Below, piece after piece: positions 46,858 through 55,869 of a stretch of DNA of 64,000 bases. A program made the translations under genes and the position numbers. This stretch comes from Ferrimicrobium sp. (GTDB lineage Bacteria; Actinomycetota; Acidimicrobiia; Acidimicrobiales; Acidimicrobiaceae): assembly GCF_027364955.1 (NCBI RefSeq), contig NZ_DAHXOI010000008.1, forward strand, positions 55,334-119,333. Reading direction: 5' to 3'. Within the stretch, counting starts at the first letter, position 1, and the number at the start of each line of letters is the position of its first letter. Below the pieces are notes generated by a model, which searched no databases, was not told where the DNA came from, and saw only the letters and a program-made list of their open reading frames with translations.

Positions 46858-47230
46858 GTTGATCGCTCTGCTCACCTCGTCGCCAGCTTGTTTTGGTGTA
46901 CTGCACGATGATGAACCTTGGTCACCGTTGTGTGCCACGGTTGTCATTGCACCCGGGCGGTAGTGATCGCATTCCCACCTGGGCAGTATAACGCCCATTG
47001 TTCTAGACGTCAATTCGGTCATAGTTCGCTGAGGTCTGGTTTTTGTGCTCTCCTTATGGCTCAGCGGCTGATCGCTGCTACAGTTCAATGCGAGGAAGAT
47101 CTATCGAATGAGACGCCAGAGCGATACCAATAAAGCAGCGACTCTCGGATCACTGGCCGTGTATTTAGGGAGATGCCTCAATGACTCGTCGGCGAGTGAA
47201 GACCTTGCCGGACACACTCCATGGTCTTGC

Positions 47231-48904
47231 TTATGTGGTTGGCGATACCGAAAAGGCGCTCGCCAATTGATCGAGACCGACAAAACCCATTGTTAGAGCC
47301 TGGTGGTGGAAGCGTTTGAGATTGAAGTCTTGTCCTTCGCGACGTCGAACCTGTTCGCGAATGGCGAGCCAGGCGCGTTCGCCCAACTTGTAACTGGTGG
47401 CTTGGGCAGGCCAGCCGAGATAGCGGTCGATTTCGGAGGTGGCAAAGATGACATCAATGCCAGCCATGTTGCGGAGGAATTCGATTGCGGATTCACGCGT
47501 CCAGTGTTCGGGTGCCCCTGGGAGGATATTATGTGGAACTGGGTAGTCGTGGTGTAGGCCGATGTCAATGACGACTCTGGCTGCTCGGAACGCCTGTGAC
47601 GATAACATCCCGAGGCGATAACTAGCCTCCTCGAAGAAGCCCAATTCGTCCATCAGCCTTTCGGCGTAGAGCGCCCAACCCTCAATGTGGCCAGAGCTTC
47701 CGCCAAGGATCCTTTGGAAAGGGTTGAGTCGCTCGCCAAGCCACGTCGCATAGCCGATCTGAAGATGGTGACCAGGAACACCCTCATGGTAGACGGTAGA
47801 GAGTTCGTGCCAGAGGGGAAACTCCGTCCGTCCTTGGGTCGGATACCAGGTTCGGCCGGGCCGTGACAGATCCATCGATGGCGGCGTGTAGTACATGGCA
47901 GCCGCGCCACCGGCTGGAGCTAACATCGCTTCGATGTGTTGGATCGGGGCAGGGATATCGAAATGCACGCCGTTCAGGACCGCGACAGCGCCATCGAGGA
48001 CCTGTTGGTTCCAGAGCGCGAAGGCGTCAGCGCCGTGGATGACCAGCGATGGGTCATGCTCAAGATGGGCGATCACTGCATGAATACCCGCGCCGGGAAG
48101 GATCTTCTCCGCTTCTATCTCCATCTCGCGACGGATGCGCTGCAGTTCCTCAAAGCCCCACCGGTAGGACTCCTGGGGATCAAAGGTCGCTCCGTTAAAG
48201 AGCTGGCAGTAGAGCCGCCAGCGATCTCCACCGACCCCGTCAACGGAGGTGCTACGTGGGAGATACTCCTGCTCGAAGAAGGTGGCGAGGTCGACGTAGG
48301 CCGACGCAGCCTCTTGGCAGGCGGCCTCAAAATCCATGTGGTCCCCTGGTAGCTGCCGATGATACGAAGCGGCGAGCTCTTCGAAGTAGGAGGGTCCCCC
48401 CGGTGTCGCCGTCCGTCGCGCCAACCGGGCCGCCTCGAGCACCTGGCGCTGCGAGGCGACGAGCCCTTGCGCAAGGCCCAAACGTAGACCTTGTTGATAA
48501 CTCGCCAACGACGCGCGCACCCTGCGCAACCGCTCGGCGATCGTCTCCCAGTCCTCTACGGTGGCACGGGGCATCAGGTCGATGGCGTGCTTGATCTGGT
48601 GTTGGGGTGAGGCGATCACGTTGATCTCCGCCATCCATTCTCCTGCGTCATGAAGGGCGAGTTGCGTACTGAGGCGTTCAATCATCAGGTGTTGGGCGAC
48701 GATCTCGTCATCACTTGCGTCGATGATGCGCGCTTTGGCCAAAATCGATCTGTCGAGATCCGCTTTTGCCACAACTCCAGTGGCCGAGTAGTCGGGAAGA
48801 CCCGCTGGATCATCCCCGATGCCGAGTTCTGTGGCGAGGATAGGATCGAGTTGCAGGCGATTGGCGAGGTACTCGTTGGCGAGTTCGTTAATGGATTCGG
48901 TCAT
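47231..48904 (-). CDS. DUF885 family protein, probable zinc peptidase
   Basis: The 557-aa product matches the DUF885 group, uncharacterised proteins with metallopeptidase-like motifs: VYHEGVPGHHLQIGYAT near 368 carries HExxxHH-like metal ligands, and GHIEGWALYAERLMDELG near 402 supplies the glutamate downstream. No signal peptide is seen, so it is probably cytosolic. GAGGAG precedes the ATG by 10 nt. Single gene between the Asp-box protein and the tRNA. Substrate unknown. Confidence 0.88.
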   Translation of the reverse strand: MTESINELANEYLANRLQLDPILATELGIGDDPAGLPDYSATGVVAKADLDRSILAKARIIDASDDEIVAQHLMIERLSTQLALHDAGEWMAEINVIASPQHQIKHAIDLMPRATVEDWETIAERLRRVRASLASYQQGLRLGLAQGLVASQRQVLEAARLARRTATPGGPSYFEELAASYHRQLPGDHMDFEAACQEAASAYVDLATFFEQEYLPRSTSVDGVGGDRWRLYCQLFNGATFDPQESYRWGFEELQRIRREMEIEAEKILPGAGIHAVIAHLEHDPSLVIHGADAFALWNQQVLDGAVAVLNGVHFDIPAPIQHIEAMLAPAGGAAAMYYTPPSMDLSRPGRTWYPTQGRTEFPLWHELSTVYHEGVPGHHLQIGYATWLGERLNPFQRILGGSSGHIEGWALYAERLMDELGFFEEASYRLGMLSSQAFRAARVVIDIGLHHDYPVPHNILPGAPEHWTRESAIEFLRNMAGIDVIFATSEIDRYLGWPAQATSYKLGERAWLAIREQVRRREGQDFNLKRFHHQALTMGFVGLDQLASAFSVSPTT

Positions 48905-49086
48905 AGGGTGTTGTCTCCTCGGGTCGTGCTGTGGTCCTCGTACGGGCGGTGGGTGGGGATATCTGGCTTGTTCATCTGGTATTGGCCAAGGAGCCAGGCC
49001 AGCTGGTTTGGATGCATCTGCCCTATCCTACAGCCTCGCTGAGGAGGTCTCCAGAAGCAACCTGGTCGCTTGCGACAACTCAATCA

Positions 49087-49162
49087 TGGAGCCGGTGGTC
49101 GGGCTCGAACCGACGACCTGACGATTACAAATCGCCTGCGCTACCAGCTGCGCCACACCGGC
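49087..49162 (-). tRNA. tRNA-Thr (anticodon TGT)
   Basis: On the minus strand a full cloverleaf folds: acceptor GCCGGTG/CACCGGC, D-stem GCGC/GCGC with loop AGCTGGTA, anticodon stem GGCGA/TCGTC (one G-T pair) with loop TTTGTAA, variable AGGTC, and T-arm GTCGG-TTCGAGC-CCGAC. Anticodon TGT reads ACA (Thr). Discriminator base is T and a 3' CCA is encoded (plus-strand 49087-49089). Without CCA the tRNA is 73 nt. Confidence 0.95.
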
Positions 49163-49308
49163 TGACATCTGCTAGAGCCTATCGGGTCGCGTCGGTGGGT
49201 TAGGCGCTCTTGGGCGCGCCTTCTTTGTCGTACGTTGTTTACCGTAGCTTTCCCTTGTGGATAACTGGGAGGCCTAGCTTGGTTGTTGGACCGAGAGAAG
49301 GGAGCGTT

Positions 49309-50853
49309 GTGGAGTCGTTGCGCTTTGTCGCTCAGCGCGAGTTGACACCAGGATTGATGGGTGGTTTTCACGATTTGCGAGCAGAGGGCGAGCCTTGTCC
49401 GATGCCATCTGGGAGGCGGTTGCTGCACCTTTTGCACCTGTCAGATATTCAGCTGGCGGATGTGAAATCACCGGCTCGATATGAGTGGGTGAACTCCTTC
49501 TTTGGTGTGCCTGGCTTTGAAGAGCTGATCCCGGGTTATCGGGCCCAGGAGTTCCTTGTTGCCCACGCGCTTGTCGCCATGTTGCGCCAGTTTAATGAGA
49601 TGACGGATGGACAGGAAAGAGTCTGCTGTATCGTCACCGGTGACTCGATCGATAACTCGCAACAAAATGAACTTGACAATTTTGTTGCGGCTATCGGTGG
49701 CGGAGTCGTCAATCTGCAATCGGGTGATGAAGCCATGACCCTCGTTGCTGCCCATGGCTTTGGGGGTAGTACCTATTGGCATCCAGAGCCTGGTGATGAT
49801 GACTATAAAAAGCTTTGGGGGTTCCCCACACTCGAAGGTTTGCTTGCGGCTGCCTTTGGTCCGATCGTCTCTCCAGGTCTTAACTGTGATTGGTATATCA
49901 CCAATGGAAATCACGAACTGCTTGTCCAGGGGCTCGGCGTCACCAATGCTGCGGCGGGGTCGATCGTCGTGGGCGAGACAAAACAGATCGGGCCACCCGA
50001 TGAGTTGGACCCAAACGACGCACTGCGTCTCGGGGTTGAATCGCCAGCGGCGCTTCTTCATGGGGGGCAGGGACACGAGATCGCCCCAGACTTGAATCGG
50101 CGCTTTATCGATCGTCGAACGCTCGCCAAGGCTATCCGGAACGCCGGCGGCACTCCTGAGGGCCATGGACTCGTGGATGACGAACATCTCTATTACAGCG
50201 CCGAACTCAATGACGAGGTGCTGCTGATCGGTCTCGACACCGCCTTTGGCTGGGGTGGAGCAGAGGGCGCCATCGACACGGTACAGGCGCGCTGGTTGGT
50301 CAAGATGTTGGAGCGCTATTCGTCTAGTAGCTTTACTGATGACGGGGAGTTGATAAGGAGTGATGGTGAGGATCGACTCGTCATTGTGGCGGCGCATCAC
50401 CCACTCTCGACGCTCACGAATGAGAGAGCTGCCACGCGACCCGATTTCCAGCTGGGCGACTGGCTGCTCGCAACGTTGCTGCGCTTTCCCAATGTGATCG
50501 CCTTCGTGAATGGGCACACGCACGAGAATCGGGTCCGCGTACACCATGGCAACGGACGTCAACTGCTTGAGGTCACTACCTCTGCACTGATGGACTGGCC
50601 ATGCGAGGCGCGCTCACTCGAGATCACCGTTGATCAGGAAGCGATATGGGTGACGGGTGCCATGGTGAATTTCGATGGTGTCGCTACGCCTCGGTCGGAT
50701 GACCTGAGCACGGAAGGTATCGCCGCATGGCACCGGTTGCTTGCCGCAAATTCACCAGCGCTGACCCTCGTCCCTCATCTGGAACCAGAGGGCAAGCAGC
50801 AGGATAGAACTTTCCGTTACCGAATTGAGCGCCCCTCATGGTTGCGGCCTTAG
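49309..50853 (+). CDS. Metallophosphoesterase, TIGR03767-like actinobacterial family
   Basis: The 514-aa product starts at a GTG (ESLRFVAQRELTPGL) after AAGGGAG. Calcineurin-type motifs are in order: HLSDIQLADVKSPARYEWV near 47 (D-x-H-like first site with D and Q), VTGDSIDNSQQNEL near 110 (GDxxD/N), GNHELL near 204, and HHPLSTLTN near 365 with NGHTHENRV near 405. The layout matches a large actinobacterial metallophosphoesterase family (TIGR03767) of unknown substrate. No clear signal peptide was seen. Confidence 0.85.
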   Translation: MESLRFVAQRELTPGLMGGFHDLRAEGEPCPMPSGRRLLHLLHLSDIQLADVKSPARYEWVNSFFGVPGFEELIPGYRAQEFLVAHALVAMLRQFNEMTDGQERVCCIVTGDSIDNSQQNELDNFVAAIGGGVVNLQSGDEAMTLVAAHGFGGSTYWHPEPGDDDYKKLWGFPTLEGLLAAAFGPIVSPGLNCDWYITNGNHELLVQGLGVTNAAAGSIVVGETKQIGPPDELDPNDALRLGVESPAALLHGGQGHEIAPDLNRRFIDRRTLAKAIRNAGGTPEGHGLVDDEHLYYSAELNDEVLLIGLDTAFGWGGAEGAIDTVQARWLVKMLERYSSSSFTDDGELIRSDGEDRLVIVAAHHPLSTLTNERAATRPDFQLGDWLLATLLRFPNVIAFVNGHTHENRVRVHHGNGRQLLEVTTSALMDWPCEARSLEITVDQEAIWVTGAMVNFDGVATPRSDDLSTEGIAAWHRLLAANSPALTLVPHLEPEGKQQDRTFRYRIERPSWLRP

Positions 50854-50993
50854 GCGCATCCGTGATGCGCGATTACAAAAACAATCGTGGGAGTACACCC
50901 TGGTTTGCAGAATTGTCCAACAGATAGACAGTTTGGATCTGAGATCGGAGACCTCATCAACCAACTGCCTATCCGTTGGACTGCATGGGTGGG

Positions 50994-51551
50994 TTAAGGT
51001 CGGTTGCCTAAGGCGAAGGATGATGCGCTACCCTGTGAGCCAAGATTCGATGTCACACTGCTTTTCCCCATGGCATGGGCATGGCCAGTGGGCATGATAC
51101 TCATTGAAACGCCACCCTGGCTCGCGCAGAGGACCGGGATCGTCTCTCCGTTTGCGGTCGCAAACTCGGCAAGCTCAAGGAAGGCATGGGCATGTGCCAG
51201 ATGGGTTTCGGCATTCACGGTTGCCCCCCCGCCCATCATCAGATGGGCACGGTAGGCGACGCAGAGCCCGTGAAGACTCGCACCCGACGTGATCCCTTGA
51301 TTGATCGCGGGAGTTGTCGCCTTTGTCCCTGTTTGACTCTGGCCTTCTTGACTCTGGCCTTCTTGACTCTGGCCTTCTTGACTCTGCGTAGTCGACGATT
51401 GGTGAACTAGTGTGCTCTTTGTGGATGCCACCGCGAACTCCGCCTTCGCTGCGTGTGCATTCATATGCGCTACGGCGATGGTGCCGAGGCCACCGGAGGC
51501 GAGGAGTGTTGCCGCGATGAGGCTCTTTCCGGAGATGAAGTTGATCAGCAT
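50994..51551 (-). CDS. Exported protein of unknown function with Gln-Ser-Glu-Gly repeats
   Basis: From the ATG at 51551 (AAAGGAT upstream) the product is 185 aa. It starts with a signal-anchor-like segment (SLIAATLLASGGLGTIAVAH), then a Ser/Thr/Gln-rich linker with QSQEG repeated three times plus QSQTG, and a C-terminal domain of ~100 residues rich in Ala, His and Met (HLAHAHAFLELAEFATANGE; PTGHAHAMGKSS) with two cysteines. No family is recognised. The histidines might bind metal, but this is a guess. Confidence 0.6.
   Translation of the reverse strand: MLINFISGKSLIAATLLASGGLGTIAVAHMNAHAAKAEFAVASTKSTLVHQSSTTQSQEGQSQEGQSQEGQSQTGTKATTPAINQGITSGASLHGLCVAYRAHLMMGGGATVNAETHLAHAHAFLELAEFATANGETIPVLCASQGGVSMSIMPTGHAHAMGKSSVTSNLGSQGSASSFALGNRP
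51335..51386 (-). repeat. 15-bp tandem repeat, three copies plus a partial one
   Basis: GACTCTGGCCTTCTT (plus-strand reading) repeats perfectly three times from 51335 to 51379 and a fourth begins (GACTCTG). It lies inside the exported-protein gene and encodes the QSQEG units. Frame is kept. Confidence 0.97.
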
Positions 51552-51735
51552 AGTAAATCTATATCCTTTCCAACCTGTCGTTTCTCTTGCTTGTGTTTGC
51601 GACGACCGCGGTGTCTGTGGATGAAAGCGCACGCACTGATGGCGCCGTTACAGGTTCGCACAAAGTAGTTCTCGCCGATGCGTCATACGGTTGGGACCTA
51701 CGAGCAACGGCGGCACTCCGAAGATCGTGAAGAGG

Positions 51736-51957
51736 ATGAGTAGACTCGTCAGCATGCAAAGAAAAGATAGGTGGTTGCTCCGAGCCAGCGCGGCATGGAG
51801 TATCTATGTGTGGTCGGTGTTGATCAAGAATATGGTGAAGGACCGCGAGCACTCGGTGCGCTTTCGGTTGGTACATGTTGGCCTTGGAGTGATCTCAACT
51901 AGTTTTGCAGTACTCACTTGGCGGATTGCAGCAGGCAGCAACACCTCCTCCGATTAG
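51736..51957 (+). CDS. Small membrane protein, SCO4848-like
   Basis: The 73-aa product (ATG at 51736, GAAGAGG upstream) begins MSRLVSMQRKDRWLLRASAA and has two hydrophobic segments: WSIYVWSVLIKNMV at about 20-33 and RLVHVGLGVISTSFAVLTWR near 45-64. The pattern of an aromatic first helix with KN and a second helix after a Val-His resembles the SCO4848 family of short actinobacterial membrane proteins of unknown function. An in-frame start at 51691 would add 15 residues. Confidence 0.6.
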   Translation: MSRLVSMQRKDRWLLRASAAWSIYVWSVLIKNMVKDREHSVRFRLVHVGLGVISTSFAVLTWRIAAGSNTSSD

Positions 51958-51979
51958 CCGGGCACCGATCTGTCCTGGT

Positions 51980-52459
51980 CTAGGAGGATGAACTGGAAAC
52001 TTCTGTCACTGCCATGATCTGAGCCTTGGTGATCATACGAAGCATTTCGGGAGTGATGCTCAGTACGTGTGATGGCGTGCCAGCACTGAGCCAGATCTGG
52101 TCAAAAGCAAAAAGGTCGGAGTCGATGACGACGGGAAGCTCGGTGTCTGTGGCGAGTGGCGTCACCCCACCTGGTTCAAGCTCGAGTCGCTCACGCAGAT
52201 AGTCGGCGCCAACTGAGTGGAGCTTCATGCCAGTAGCCCTACCGACCTTGCGCTTGTCGATGCGGTTCGTTCCTCCCGCCACGACGATCATCGGTCCGTT
52301 GGTGGTGGCGAAAACGATACTCTTGGCGATCTGATGAACTTCGCAACCAATGGCCCGTGCGGCATCAACCGCGGTATGGGTACCTTCCCCGAAGGCTTGG
52401 ATCGTGTCGTCGAGTCCCCAAAGGCAGAGCGTATCTCGGACTCGCTGGACTGGGTCCAC
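51980..52459 (-). CDS. YbaK/EbsC-type aminoacyl-tRNA deacylase
   Basis: The 159-aa product matches the YbaK fold, proteins that hydrolyse mischarged aminoacyl-tRNA: TAVDAARAIGCEVHQIAKSIVF (read in two parts) near 29-50 with the conserved lysine in IAKSIVF, VAGGTNRIDKRKVGRATG near 59, GGVTPLATDTELPVVID near 96 and IWLSAGTPSHVLSITP near 121. Start is a GTG. It lies 5 nt after moeA and probably shares its transcript (galU-moeA-ybaK). Which tRNA it edits cannot be read. Confidence 0.9.
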   Translation of the reverse strand: MDPVQRVRDTLCLWGLDDTIQAFGEGTHTAVDAARAIGCEVHQIAKSIVFATTNGPMIVVAGGTNRIDKRKVGRATGMKLHSVGADYLRERLELEPGGVTPLATDTELPVVIDSDLFAFDQIWLSAGTPSHVLSITPEMLRMITKAQIMAVTEVSSSSS

Positions 52460-52464
52460 GACGG

Positions 52465-53718
52465 TTAGTGTGCGTTCGCTGGGCTTGGTGGGGAGAAGGT
52501 ATCGGCGTCGAGGCTGCCGATCAATAATACCTCGACACTCGCACCGATTGGGACATGCGCTCCATCGGGTAGCAGGATGAGTGCATTCGCCTGCGCAAGT
52601 CCTGTGAGCACATGAGAGCCTTGGTGTCCTTGTGGGGCGACCTGCAATCCGCCGGCGCCGTCGAGCTCAACGGTGGCCCTGACCAGATGAAGTTTTCCGT
52701 CAGGATGATGATCGAGTGGGACTGTCGTGACTGCTCGAATCGTGGGGCGAAAGAGCTGCCTGGCTCCGAGCATGTGGAGAATCGCAGGCCGTACGAAAAG
52801 CTCAAAACTCACGAGAGCTGAGACTGGGTTGCCCGGCAATCCAAAGACGGGAACGTCACCGACTCGGCCGAAGGCAAAGGGCTTGGCTGGCTTGATCGCC
52901 ACCTGAAACCAGGTGATCTGGTTGTCAGAGAGTTCATCGAGCACCGTTTTGGTGTAGTCGAAGTCACCGACGCTGACTCCACCCGAGGTGATGAGGGCGT
53001 CACAGGTGGTGACTGCATGCGCGAACGCACGTCGAATGGCCTCGTAATCGTCACCTACGTTGCCGAGGTCGACGGCGGTGGCTCCGAGGGCGGCGACGGA
53101 GTCGAGGAGGGCAGGACGATTCGAGTCATGGATTTTCCCAGGTGCGAGGAGCTCGGCATCGGAGAGTTCGTCGCCCGTTGAGATGACGCCGACCGTTGGC
53201 CGAGCGAAGGTGGAGATGTGGGAAACACCGAGCGAGGCGAGGACCCCACGAACGGCTGGCGTTATCTTGGTCCCAGTTCCAAAGACATGCTGGCCAGCCT
53301 GTATATCGCTACCAGCTCTTCGAATATTGTCACCGGCCCGCGGTAATCGGTGAACCGTCACGGAGTCCCCTAGGGTCGTGGTGTCCTCAACCATGACCAC
53401 GGCATCGGTGTGGGGAGGGATCGGCGCACCTGTCATGATGCGAATGGCCTCTCCTGGGTTTAGGGTGAGCTTCGAGGGATCATCCCCTGCGGCCACCGTC
53501 GCCGTCACTCGGAAGATGGTGCCCGAGTGGGCGAGTGTTTCATCCAGGCGGATAGCGAAACCGTCGACGGCAGTGTTGTCGAAGGGAGGTATCGGACTCT
53601 TGACGAGCGTTGGACCAGCGAGATAGAGGCCGCTCGCGTCGGCCAGGGGAGTCACCACCTCTGGCAAACGTTGAACGTTTGCAACGGTGTGGTCGATCAC
53701 CTCGGTGAGCGGTCTCAT
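52465..53718 (-). CDS. moeA: Molybdopterin molybdenumtransferase MoeA
   Basis: Inserts molybdenum into adenylated molybdopterin. The 417-aa product contains PPFDNTAVDGFAIRLDE near 45, IMTGAPIPPHTDAVVMVEDT near 93, GVISTGDELSDAE near 178, ITSGGVSVGDFDYTK near 244 and GLPGNPVSALVSFELFVRP near 296. Overlaps galU by 4 nt (ATGA). Other molybdenum-cofactor genes are not in the window, and its pairing with galU looks incidental. Confidence 0.95.
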   Translation of the reverse strand: MRPLTEVIDHTVANVQRLPEVVTPLADASGLYLAGPTLVKSPIPPFDNTAVDGFAIRLDETLAHSGTIFRVTATVAAGDDPSKLTLNPGEAIRIMTGAPIPPHTDAVVMVEDTTTLGDSVTVHRLPRAGDNIRRAGSDIQAGQHVFGTGTKITPAVRGVLASLGVSHISTFARPTVGVISTGDELSDAELLAPGKIHDSNRPALLDSVAALGATAVDLGNVGDDYEAIRRAFAHAVTTCDALITSGGVSVGDFDYTKTVLDELSDNQITWFQVAIKPAKPFAFGRVGDVPVFGLPGNPVSALVSFELFVRPAILHMLGARQLFRPTIRAVTTVPLDHHPDGKLHLVRATVELDGAGGLQVAPQGHQGSHVLTGLAQANALILLPDGAHVPIGASVEVLLIGSLDADTFSPPSPANAH

Positions 53719-54599
53719 GATGCTTGGAACTCTCGGGCCAAAATCGTCCGTAGTTCAGCAGCGAAGGCCGGCCCAATGTCCTCTCGACCAAGGGCAATCT
53801 CGACGACGGCGCGTAGGTATTCAAGTTTATCGCCGATGTCGTAACGACCTCGATTGAAGACAACACCAAGCACTGGTTGGCTCTGCCCGAGGCGGGCAAT
53901 GGCGTCAGTGAGTTGAAACTCTCCATTCTTGCCCGAAGGCGTCTCCTCGATCGCGTTGAAAATCTCTGGCGTGAATAGGTAGCGGCCGGTAATCGCGAGC
54001 GTCGACGGCGCCTCGCCCGGCTCAGGTTTTTCGACCACCGATACAACCTGTATAGTGCCGTCGGGATTCGTGATGACCTCGGCACAGCCATAGAGACGGA
54101 TCTGTTCGCGCGGAACCTCCATTAGTGACAAGACGCTGTGCCCAGTTCTGTGATGAAGGTCTAGCATGCTCGATAGTAGATCCGAATCTTCGGCCATAAT
54201 GTCGTCGGCCAGCATCGTTACGAAGGGTTCGTTACCGACATGGGCCTTTGCGGCGAGTACTGCGTGTCCAAGGCCGAGTGGTCGCCCTTGTCGAATGTAG
54301 TGAATCGTACCGAGTTGGGAGATAGCGCGGACGAGTTCAAGGTCGGCGTGGCGACCAGACTCAATAAGGAGTTGTTCGAGTTCGAAGGACTGATCAAAGT
54401 GGTCTTCGATCGATCGCTTGCCGCGACCAGTGACGACGAGGATGTTGGTGAGATTGTTGTGGATCGCCTCTTCGATCACGTATTGGATCGCAGGCTTGTC
54501 GACAACGGGCAGCATCTCCTTGGGTTGGGCCTTTGTGGCAGGCAGGAATCGTGTGCCAAGACCCGCCGCTGGGATCACTACCTTTGTTACCGTCGACAT
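53715..54599 (-). CDS. galU: UTP-glucose-1-phosphate uridylyltransferase
   Basis: Makes UDP-glucose for polysaccharides and glycolipids. The 294-aa product starts MSTVTKVVIPAAGLGTRFLP and keeps the nucleotide loop (PATKAQPKEMLPVVDKP near 20-36), LADDIMAE (metal Asp) near 130 and EKPEPGEAPS near 185. CGAGGAG precedes the ATG. It leads the galU-moeA-ybaK run and is divergent from the FmdB-type gene, sharing a symmetric promoter region. It could supply UDP-glucose to the PilZ synthase at 42 kb (inference). Confidence 0.96.
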   Translation of the reverse strand: MSTVTKVVIPAAGLGTRFLPATKAQPKEMLPVVDKPAIQYVIEEAIHNNLTNILVVTGRGKRSIEDHFDQSFELEQLLIESGRHADLELVRAISQLGTIHYIRQGRPLGLGHAVLAAKAHVGNEPFVTMLADDIMAEDSDLLSSMLDLHHRTGHSVLSLMEVPREQIRLYGCAEVITNPDGTIQVVSVVEKPEPGEAPSTLAITGRYLFTPEIFNAIEETPSGKNGEFQLTDAIARLGQSQPVLGVVFNRGRYDIGDKLEYLRAVVEIALGREDIGPAFAAELRTILAREFQAS

Positions 54600-54623
54600 G
54601 CCATACTCCTCGATTGCTCAGCT

Positions 54624-54668
54624 CATTCTAACGCGTGGGGTCTCTCGCGTGACATGCCGGTTAGAATG
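54624..54668. promoter_or_regulatory. Symmetric divergent promoter between galU and the FmdB-type gene
   Basis: CATTCTAAC at 54624-54632 and GTTAGAATG at 54660-54668 form a perfect inverted repeat 27 nt apart. Each arm read outward contains GTTAGAATG, with a -10-like TAGAAT pointing to its own gene: the minus-strand one lies 25 nt before the galU ATG, the plus-strand one 57 nt before the FmdB-type ATG. The two -35 regions would overlap between them. The same GTTAGAAT occurs before the lipoprotein gene at 36.4 kb. Confidence 0.6.
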
Positions 54669-54724
54669 GATTTAGCAGTCTAGCCATTCGAGTGCTAGTA
54701 GTTCGAATCGTGAGTGGAGGAGCG

Positions 54725-55102
54725 ATGCCGACGTATGAGTATGTCTGCAAGCAGTGCGAGAAGCATGTCGAGGTGGTGCAGTCGTTTTACGACGACCCTT
54801 TGACCGTCTGCGATGCATGCGGAGGTGAACTTCGTAAGGTCTTTGGCAACATTGGTATTGTGTTTAAGGGTTCGGGTTTCTACAAAACGGACTCGCGCGG
54901 AAGCTCCTCAGCGGTGACACCATCGACGGGAGCCGCTCAGGAAGCGACCTCGAAAACTGATGCGGCCAAGGGCTCGTCGGGTGAGGTGTCGACCCCCACG
55001 ACGCCGACGGAGACGAAATCAACGGCGCCTGCTCAAAGCTCCGAAGCGAAGGGCTCCAGTTCAAAGGGCTCCAGTTCAAAGGGCTCAGACTCCGCAGCGT
55101 AG
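54725..55102 (+). CDS. FmdB-type zinc ribbon protein with low-complexity tail
   Basis: The 125-aa product (GGAGG 4 nt before the ATG) begins MPTYEYVCKQCEKHVEVVQS, then CDACGG: two CxxC pairs at about 8-11 and 29-32 form the zinc ribbon of the FmdB/CxxC_CXXC_SSSS family, regulator-like proteins of unsure role. After residue ~55 (KGSGFYKTDS, a family feature) a ~65-aa Ser/Thr/Ala/Lys-rich tail follows that includes a 15-bp repeat. No signal peptide. Confidence 0.85.
   Translation: MPTYEYVCKQCEKHVEVVQSFYDDPLTVCDACGGELRKVFGNIGIVFKGSGFYKTDSRGSSSAVTPSTGAAQEATSKTDAAKGSSGEVSTPTTPTETKSTAPAQSSEAKGSSSKGSSSKGSDSAA
55049..55086 (+). repeat. 15-bp tandem repeat in the tail of the FmdB-type gene
   Basis: AAGGGCTCCAGTTCA occurs twice in full and a third time in part (AAGGGCTC), encoding KGSSS/SKGSS-type text in the disordered tail. 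Frame is kept. Confidence 0.95.
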
Positions 55103-55170
55103 TGTCCACCGTGGGGGTGGCATGAACGCTTCACGACGCTTGCCATCGCGACGCATTCTTCGGTGCTTGA

Positions 55171-55208
55171 CCCTATGAATTGGGTGTTACCCTATGAATT
55201 TGGTGTTG
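55171..55208. repeat. 19-bp imperfect tandem repeat across the 3' end of the PHP gene
   Basis: CCCTATGAATTGGGTGTTA at 55171-55189 is followed directly by CCCTATGAATTTGGTGTTG at 55190-55208 (two differences). The second copy encodes the last residues and stop of the minus-strand PHP gene, and the first lies just beyond it. Confidence 0.9.
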
Positions 55209-55869
55209 TAGCGCCGGGCACCACAAAGGTCGCACGCGTCTCTCGCACGGGATCATAGGGTTGATGGTGATAGTGCCCTCCCAAGAGGAGTTGGACAAGA
55301 TCGGGTGCGTCAGCTGGTGAGCGCGCAATCGTGGTATAGCTCGAGCCTATTGCCTCGGCGGTGTGTGCGTCCGAGGCAGCGGCCACTGGGATCCCGAAGG
55401 AATGGGCGATGCCCTCGGCGTCTCGTTCTGGTAGCGCGGACTTGGAGTTGCCGACCTCCACGATGTCGACGAGCCCCATCCTGCAGAGGGTGACGAGGCC
55501 CGTCAGGCCGATCGCTTTTCGTGTGGTATCGGTTGGGTGCGGCACGTAGACCAATCCATGCTGGCTACGGATTCTCCGACACGTCTCCTCCATACCGAGA
55601 AGCCTCGGAATTAGTTGGGTGACGTAGAGGCCGATGAGTTCCCCTTGCCCGGTGTTCACCTCCTCCCCTTGGATGACAGTGAGTCCGTAGTCTCGGCCAA
55701 GTATGGCTGCCGCCCAGAGGTCGTGATGATCGGTGACGGCAACGAGCCCAAGTTGAGACGCGATCGCAGCAAACTCAGCTAGGGGCGTCTTGGCGTCACC
55801 CGAGCGATAAGTGTGCGTGTGAAGGTCGATCCGTATGTTGGGCGTAGCATCCACGTTTGTGCCTTTCAC
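55192..55869 (-). CDS. PHP-domain protein, possible phosphoesterase
   Basis: The 225-aa product has the polymerase-and-histidinol-phosphatase fold: IDLHTHTYRSGDAKTPLAEF at about 13-32 (HxH metal ligands), AVTDHHDLWAAAI near 44, IQGEEVNTGQGELIGLYV near 64, VYVPHPTDTTRKA near 107 and AASDAHTAEAIG near 167. Members cleave phosphoesters such as histidinol phosphate or nucleotides; the substrate is unknown. The start is a GTG; the promoter is not clear. Confidence 0.88.
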   Translation of the reverse strand: MKGTNVDATPNIRIDLHTHTYRSGDAKTPLAEFAAIASQLGLVAVTDHHDLWAAAILGRDYGLTVIQGEEVNTGQGELIGLYVTQLIPRLLGMEETCRRIRSQHGLVYVPHPTDTTRKAIGLTGLVTLCRMGLVDIVEVGNSKSALPERDAEGIAHSFGIPVAAASDAHTAEAIGSSYTTIARSPADAPDLVQLLLGGHYHHQPYDPVRETRATFVVPGATTPNS

